A DNA stretch of 64,000 bases from contig JODU01000001.1 in the NCBI GenBank assembly GCA_000720845.1, positions 310,001 through 374,000 on the forward strand, read 5' to 3'. The stretch's first letter is position 1, and every line of letters starts with the position of its first letter. Both the position numbers and the translations under genes were made by a program. The notes under the pieces were generated by a model. The model had not been told where the DNA came from. It saw only the letters and a program-made list of their open reading frames with translations, and did no database searches. Origin of the DNA: Kitasatospora aureofaciens. GTDB lineage: Bacteria > Actinomycetota > Actinomycetes > Streptomycetales > Streptomycetaceae. Positions 60,579 to 64,000 of the stretch are shown here, in pieces.

Positions 60579-60707
60579 TCACGAACCCGTGGGCACGGAG
60601 TCAGTCGCCTCCGTCCACAGATCCTGCTCGGCGCGATCCGCCTGGATCTGGCGGTACACGAGGAGCCCGCCGATGGCGGCCAGTGCGACCAGGAGAAGCT
60701 TCTTCAC
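60579..60707 (-). CDS. DLW-39 family small protein
   Basis: A 42-residue protein, VKKLLLVALAAIGGLLVYRQI then QADRAEQDLWTEATDSVPTGS. The conserved DLWTEATD motif gives the family its name. One membrane segment at the N-terminus. GTG start at 60707, GAGG 7 nt upstream. In actinobacteria, from memory, this gene lies near gyrA/tRNA genes by oriC. Function unknown. It is below usual gene-caller length but very well conserved. Confidence 0.85.
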   Translation of the reverse strand: MKKLLLVALAAIGGLLVYRQIQADRAEQDLWTEATDSVPTGS

Positions 60708-61045
60708 CGCGCGACCTCGTCTTTCCTTGACGTTGGGGACTTCTGGCGCCCGACTATACACACCGGCCGATACCGATCGGTGACCTGCGTCGGCGGTCAA
60801 CTGCCCGTCGCCCGAGCCCTTTAGAAGCGGACGAACCCATTCTGATCGGAGGGTGATCACACCCTCACGGGCGGTGACTTTTGCCCGCCTCCCTCCCGTC
60901 TCGGCACCTTTTCCAGCCTCTTGCGGCTATTCGGGTGGTGTTCATCTGAACATCGACGCGCCACGGGCGTCGGTCCACCACTTCGCGGCCCTCATACACA
61001 TCATGAGGAAAGTACGCAAATCGCCCAACCCGAAAGTGAGGGGCC
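60708..61045. promoter_or_regulatory. Divergent promoter region with two palindromes
   Basis: 338 bp with no gene. Two palindromes stand out: GAGGGTG-ATCA-CACCCTC (60849-60866) and TGTTCA-TC-TGAACA (60939-60952). The last stretch (60990-61040) is AT-rich and probably carries the promoter of the gene at 61046. Confidence 0.5.
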
Positions 61046-61450
61046 ATGGCCCGGAACAAGGTCCTGACGCTCTGGACCACCATCGTCACCGCCTTCCTCG
61101 CGCTGTGCACGGCGCTCGGACTCATCACGACGACGGCCGCCGCGGCCGTACCGCAGACCGGAACGCACAGCAACACCGAGAGCGCCTCCCCCGAGGCGGC
61201 ACCCGCGGCCGCACTTCCCTGGTCCTGGTCCCGAACCGGTTCCCTGCCCCCCACGATGAAGCAGCGCATCCGCGCCGAGGCCCACGGCACGGCCCCGAGT
61301 TGCCGCCACCGCCCGCTCGCCGGCACCACGTCCACCGCCCAGGCCGCAGCCGGCCCCACCACCACGACCACGGCCACGGCCACCGACCTCCGCTGCGACG
61401 ACACCGCCGACGAGCCCCGCGCCCGGCACACCATCCCGCTCCAGCGCTGA
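61046..61450 (+). CDS. Secreted or membrane-anchored small protein, unknown
   Basis: A 134-residue protein. An N-terminal signal-like segment (VLTLWTTIVTAFLALCTALGLI) is followed by Thr/Ala/Pro/Arg-rich sequence with no recognisable domain (GTTSTAQAAAGPTTTTTATATDLRCDDTADEPRA). ATG at 61046 follows GAGGGG closely. Similar proteins appear to be Streptomyces-specific. Codon use is normal for the genome. Function unknown. Confidence 0.6.
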   Translation: MARNKVLTLWTTIVTAFLALCTALGLITTTAAAAVPQTGTHSNTESASPEAAPAAALPWSWSRTGSLPPTMKQRIRAEAHGTAPSCRHRPLAGTTSTAQAAAGPTTTTTATATDLRCDDTADEPRARHTIPLQR

Positions 61451-61513
61451 GCGGCCCGCACCACCCCCGACCCCGACGTCACGGCGATCTGCGTAGGCAC
61501 CACACGCGAGAAA

Positions 61514-61545
61514 CGGCCCGGCCGCTCGACAGAGCAGCCGGGCCG
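61514..61545 (+). terminator. Terminator after the small secreted protein gene
   Basis: CGGCCCGG/CCGGGCCG outer stem and GCTC/GAGC inner stem with a small internal mismatch and GACA loop. Confidence 0.65.
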
Positions 61546-61601
61546 CCGCCGTGTGTGCGGAAACATGGCGATACCGGATCAATCAGGGCTCCCAGCCCCC
61601 T

Positions 61602-61629
61602 CAACTCCTCAAGACCTCTTGAGGAGTTG
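61602..61629. promoter_or_regulatory. 28-bp perfect palindromic operator upstream of the GntR gene
   Basis: Arms CAACTCCTCAAGA (61602-61614) and TCTTGAGGAGTTG (61617-61629) with a 2-bp CC centre. Located 12 nt before the ATG at 61642, it would allow the GntR protein to repress itself and the glycosyltransferase gene. The right arm's GAGGAG may double as a distant ribosome site. Confidence 0.75.
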
Positions 61630-61641
61630 TAGCCTGCGGCC

Positions 61642-62430
61642 ATGCCCAAGGCCTACGAAGTGATCGCGGACGATCTGCGCCGCTCCATCCGCGCGGGTGA
61701 GCGGCGCCCCGGCGACCGGCTGCCCTCGGAGGCCGACCTCGCCCACCACTACCGGCGCAGCGTGCCGACCGTGCAGAACGCGCTCCGGCTGCTGAGCGAC
61801 GAGGGCCTGATCGACAAGCGGCACGGCCTCGGCACCTTCGTCCGCCGGCCCCGCACCCCGGCGGTGCGGGACAACCTCCGGCACCAGTGGGAGAAGGACC
61901 GGGCCCGGCGCCCACTGGCCACGCGGGCCGAGACGGGCGCCACGGAGCGCGACACCGGCCTACGGGCCGACGACCTCGTCTTCCACGCGGAGTACCGCGA
62001 GCGGAAGGCGTCCGCGGAACTGGCCGAGGCCTTCGGCGTCCCGGAGGGCACCGTGCTCCTCCAACGCGGCTACCGGACGCGGTACTCGGCCGAGCCCGCC
62101 CCGTTCAACCTCGTGACGTCCTACCTCGTACGCGACATGATCGCGGCCAACCCCGACCTCCTGGACGCGGCCAACGAGCCCTGGCCGGGCGGCACCCAGC
62201 ACCAGCTCAGCACCGTGGGCATCGAGCTGGACCGCGTGGAGGAGCGCCTGACCGCCCGCCCGCCGACACCGGAGGAGGCCGCGGCCCTGGACCTGCCGCC
62301 GGGCACCTCGGTGATCCTGCTCCGCAAGACCTCGTACGACACCGACGGCCGGGTGGTCGACGTCTCCGACGTCACGCTGCCCGGCGACCGCACCGAACTG
62401 CTCTTCACGACCCGTCTGGAAAGGTGGTGA
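61642..62430 (+). CDS. GntR-family regulator, HutC subfamily (UTRA domain)
   Basis: A 262-residue regulator. The N-terminal winged HTH (PKAYEVIADDLRRSIRAGERRPGDRLPSEADLAHHYRRSVPTVQNALRLL) is followed by a UTRA ligand-binding domain (LVFHAEYRERKASAELAEAFGVPEGTVLLQRGYRT to ILLRKTSYDTDGRVVDVSDV). Because a perfect palindrome precedes the gene, it is almost certainly autoregulated. The stop overlaps the glycosyltransferase GTG as GTGA. The UTRA domain in such proteins binds sugars or other small molecules, so a sugar or nucleotide-sugar signal controlling a surface-glycan gene is likely. Confidence 0.9.
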   Translation: MPKAYEVIADDLRRSIRAGERRPGDRLPSEADLAHHYRRSVPTVQNALRLLSDEGLIDKRHGLGTFVRRPRTPAVRDNLRHQWEKDRARRPLATRAETGATERDTGLRADDLVFHAEYRERKASAELAEAFGVPEGTVLLQRGYRTRYSAEPAPFNLVTSYLVRDMIAANPDLLDAANEPWPGGTQHQLSTVGIELDRVEERLTARPPTPEEAAALDLPPGTSVILLRKTSYDTDGRVVDVSDVTLPGDRTELLFTTRLERW

Positions 62431-63290
62431 GTGCCGTCGTGAACCGGCGCGTCACCGTCGTCACGGCCGTCCACGGCCCCTCCGCCCCCTTCCTCCCCGA
62501 GGCCTACGCCTCGCTGTGCGCCCAGGAACTGCCCGACGGCTGGGAGTGGCGATGGGTGATCCAGGAGGACGGCCGTACCCGGGACGTCCGGCCGTACGTG
62601 CCCGACGACCCGCGGGTCGTGTTCCGGCAGGGCCGCCCCGGCCGGCAGGGCGGGCCCGGGGTGGCGCGCACGATGGCCCTGGCCCACGCGGACGGCGTGT
62701 ACGTGAAGGTCCTGGACGCCGACGACCGGCTCACTCCGGGCACCCTGGCCCGCGACCTGGCCGCCCTGGAGGCCGACCCGTCGATCGGGTGGGCGACCTC
62801 GCGGGTCCTGGACCTGCTGCCCGACGGTTCGACGGCCGGTTTCCCCGGCGACCCGGCGCACGGGCCGGTCGAGCGCGGGGCGGTGCTCGACTTCTGGAAG
62901 GCGAACGGCTTCCGCGCCCAGGTCCACCCGGCGACCCTCTTCGTCCGGCGCGACCTGCTGCTCGCCCTCGGCGGCTGGATGGCCCTGCCGGCCTCCGAGG
63001 ACACCGGCCTGCTGCTGGCGCTGGGCGGCGTGAGCCGGGGCTGGTTCTCGGCGGAGGTCGGCCTTCTCTACCGCAAGTGGGAGGGCCAGGAGACCGGCCA
63101 GGCGGCCCACGCGGACCCCGCGGAACGCGACGCGCGGATGGCGGTGGTGGAGGCCAGGGCGCGCGCTCTGGCGTCCTTCGGGTGGCGCCTGCCGGAGGGC
63201 GCCGAGCAATCCAACGGCTCCTGGGACTCCGACCGCTCCTACGACTCCGCCGACTCCGACCGCTCCGGCGACCCGCGCGAGCGCCCCTGA
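62427..63290 (+). CDS. Glycosyltransferase, GT2-like (GT-A fold)
   Basis: A 287-residue cytoplasmic GT-A enzyme. VTVVTAVHGPSAPFLPEAYASLCAQELPDGWEW is the GT2 start, and VYVKVLDADDRLTPG contains the DxD-like Asp pair. ATLFVRRDLLLALGGWMALPASEDTGLLLAL is typical of the GT2 acceptor/base region. No membrane helix. The C-terminus has a Ser/Asp repeat (DSDRSYDSADSDRSGD). GTG at 62427 overlaps the GntR stop. Donor and acceptor unknown. Coupling to a sugar-type GntR suggests inducible synthesis of a glycan. Confidence 0.88.
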   Translation: MSAVVNRRVTVVTAVHGPSAPFLPEAYASLCAQELPDGWEWRWVIQEDGRTRDVRPYVPDDPRVVFRQGRPGRQGGPGVARTMALAHADGVYVKVLDADDRLTPGTLARDLAALEADPSIGWATSRVLDLLPDGSTAGFPGDPAHGPVERGAVLDFWKANGFRAQVHPATLFVRRDLLLALGGWMALPASEDTGLLLALGGVSRGWFSAEVGLLYRKWEGQETGQAAHADPAERDARMAVVEARARALASFGWRLPEGAEQSNGSWDSDRSYDSADSDRSGDPRERP

Positions 63291-63315
63291 GGCAGACGGG
63301 AGCGGCGCCCGGCGG

Positions 63316-64000
63316 TCAGGGCAGCCGCTCGGCGTCCACCCTCGAGAAGATCAGGTCGCTCTCCTCGGTCACCGGCCCGCGCAGGCGGACGGGCGCCCGG
63401 GGCCCACCGCTCAGCGCCGGGGGGTAGCTGCCGGGCGCGTAGTCGTTGGCCAGGCGGTAGACGTGGAACCCGGCGTCCCGCATCACCGCCAGCAGGTCGT
63501 CGACACGGTCCCCGAGCCGGGCCATGCGCTCGGGCGACACCTCGACCGTGATCTCCGCGTCGGGCCGCAGAGCCCCCAGCATCGGCGCGAGACCGCGCAC
63601 GACGCTCCCCTCGGCGCCCTCGACGTCGATCTTGATCACCCGGGCCGCCGCGGTCTCCGCCGCGTCGAGGAGTTCCGGCAGCGGTTGGGCCCGCGCCCGG
63701 AAGCTGGACTCCACCGGGCCGTCGTACGGGACGATGCTGTTCGCCCCCGTGTTCCGTGAGCTGGCGAGCGCGAAGGTCAGCGTCCTGGCGCGGTCCGAGA
63801 CGGCGGCGTTGAGCGCGCGGACGTTGCCGAGGGCGTTGAGCCGGACGTTCCGTACCAGGTGGCGGTGGAGGTCGGGCGACGCCTCGATCGCCACCACCCG
63901 GCCCCCGTCACCGACGAGCCGGGCGGCCAGGACGCTGAAGACGCCGATGTTGGCCCCCACGTCCACGAAGCCGTCCCCCGGCCGCAGCCTGCGCCGCAGC
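63316..64000 (-). CDS. FkbM-family SAM-dependent methyltransferase, 5' partial
   Basis: The frame continues beyond the right end of the window, so the start is missing. Visible are the SAM-binding GDGFVDVGANIGVFSVLAA, the acidic GGRVVAIEASPDLHRHL, and the FkbM signature VIKIDVEGAEGSVVRGL, followed by EITVEVSPERMARLGD. FkbM proteins methylate hydroxyls of sugars or secondary metabolites. It converges with the glycosyltransferase gene (25-nt gap), so a shared glycan-modification role is possible but unproved. Confidence 0.88.
   Translation of the reverse strand, partial: LRRRLRPGDGFVDVGANIGVFSVLAARLVGDGGRVVAIEASPDLHRHLVRNVRLNALGNVRALNAAVSDRARTLTFALASSRNTGANSIVPYDGPVESSFRARAQPLPELLDAAETAAARVIKIDVEGAEGSVVRGLAPMLGALRPDAEITVEVSPERMARLGDRVDDLLAVMRDAGFHVYRLANDYAPGSYPPALSGGPRAPVRLRGPVTEESDLIFSRVDAERLP

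Overview
The window is high-GC actinobacterial DNA, almost certainly from a Streptomyces core chromosome arm close to oriC. The signs are codon bias towards G/C third positions, GTG and TTG starts, many 1-4 nt start/stop overlaps, two perfect copies of the Streptomyces parS palindrome (21424-21437 and 55344-55357), a DnaA-box cluster (52475-52688), CrgA, a DLW-39 protein, and the fhaA-fhaB-pstP-rodA-pbpA-pknB block. Gene order matches what I remember of the S. coelicolor SCO38xx region. That comparison is from memory, not a search.

Region by region. 1-6.6 kb: a mycothiol-dependent-type enzyme cut by the window edge, a GntR/MFS pair, a K15-type DD-transpeptidase, a YtrA-type GntR/membrane-protein pair and a Bro-N (antirepressor-like) protein. 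6.6-10.4 kb: the first branched-chain 2-oxoacid dehydrogenase operon (bkdA1-B1-C1). 10.6-20.3 kb: an orphan response regulator, a flavin-fold protein, two divergent receptor Ser/Thr kinases, the proteasome activator Bpa, a quinone oxidoreductase and a DrrAB-like exporter. 20.3-23.8 kb: potassium channel, moeA and a mobA fusion. 23.9-28.3 kb: the second operon (bkdA2-B2-C2) with a divergent Lrp-type bkdR. 28.3-32.2 kb: phenylacetate/fatty-acid type catabolism (TetR, 3-hydroxyacyl-CoA dehydrogenase, PaaN). 32.2-39.7 kb: SpoU methyltransferase, HTTM/DUF5819 pair, rhodanese, a J-like protein, DUF2252, a secreted intradiol dioxygenase with a chitin-binding module, and tRNA-Leu(CAG). 40-52.4 kb: the growth and cell-wall signalling island with fhaA, fhaB, phosphatase, SEDS protein, PBP and PknB, then two class E sortases, a glutamine amidotransferase, DUF881 and crgA. 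52.4-61.5 kb: the DnaA-box cluster, rhomboid protease, cyclophilin, DUF5324 protein, parS, uppS, tRNA-Ala(TGC), a HTH protein, a fourth kinase with a DFS motif, a secreted protein and DLW-39. 61.6-64 kb: a GntR/glycosyltransferase pair behind a perfect 28-bp palindrome, and a FkbM-type methyltransferase cut by the window end.

The genes fall into a few cooperating sets. The two bkd complexes oxidise Val/Leu/Ile-derived 2-oxoacids to acyl-CoA starters; the E3 subunit is not in the window. The paa-like genes feed acyl-CoA oxidation. An operator-like palindrome occurs in both the paaN and bkdA2 promoter regions, so one TetR repressor may link the two. The FHA/PP2C/SEDS/PBP/PknB block joins phosphorylation to peptidoglycan synthesis, and CrgA, UppS, the K15-type enzyme and the sortases extend that surface theme. 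The parS sites and DnaA boxes add chromosome-organisation functions to otherwise ordinary gene junctions. I saw no CRISPR array, insertion sequence, rRNA or antibiotic biosynthetic cluster.
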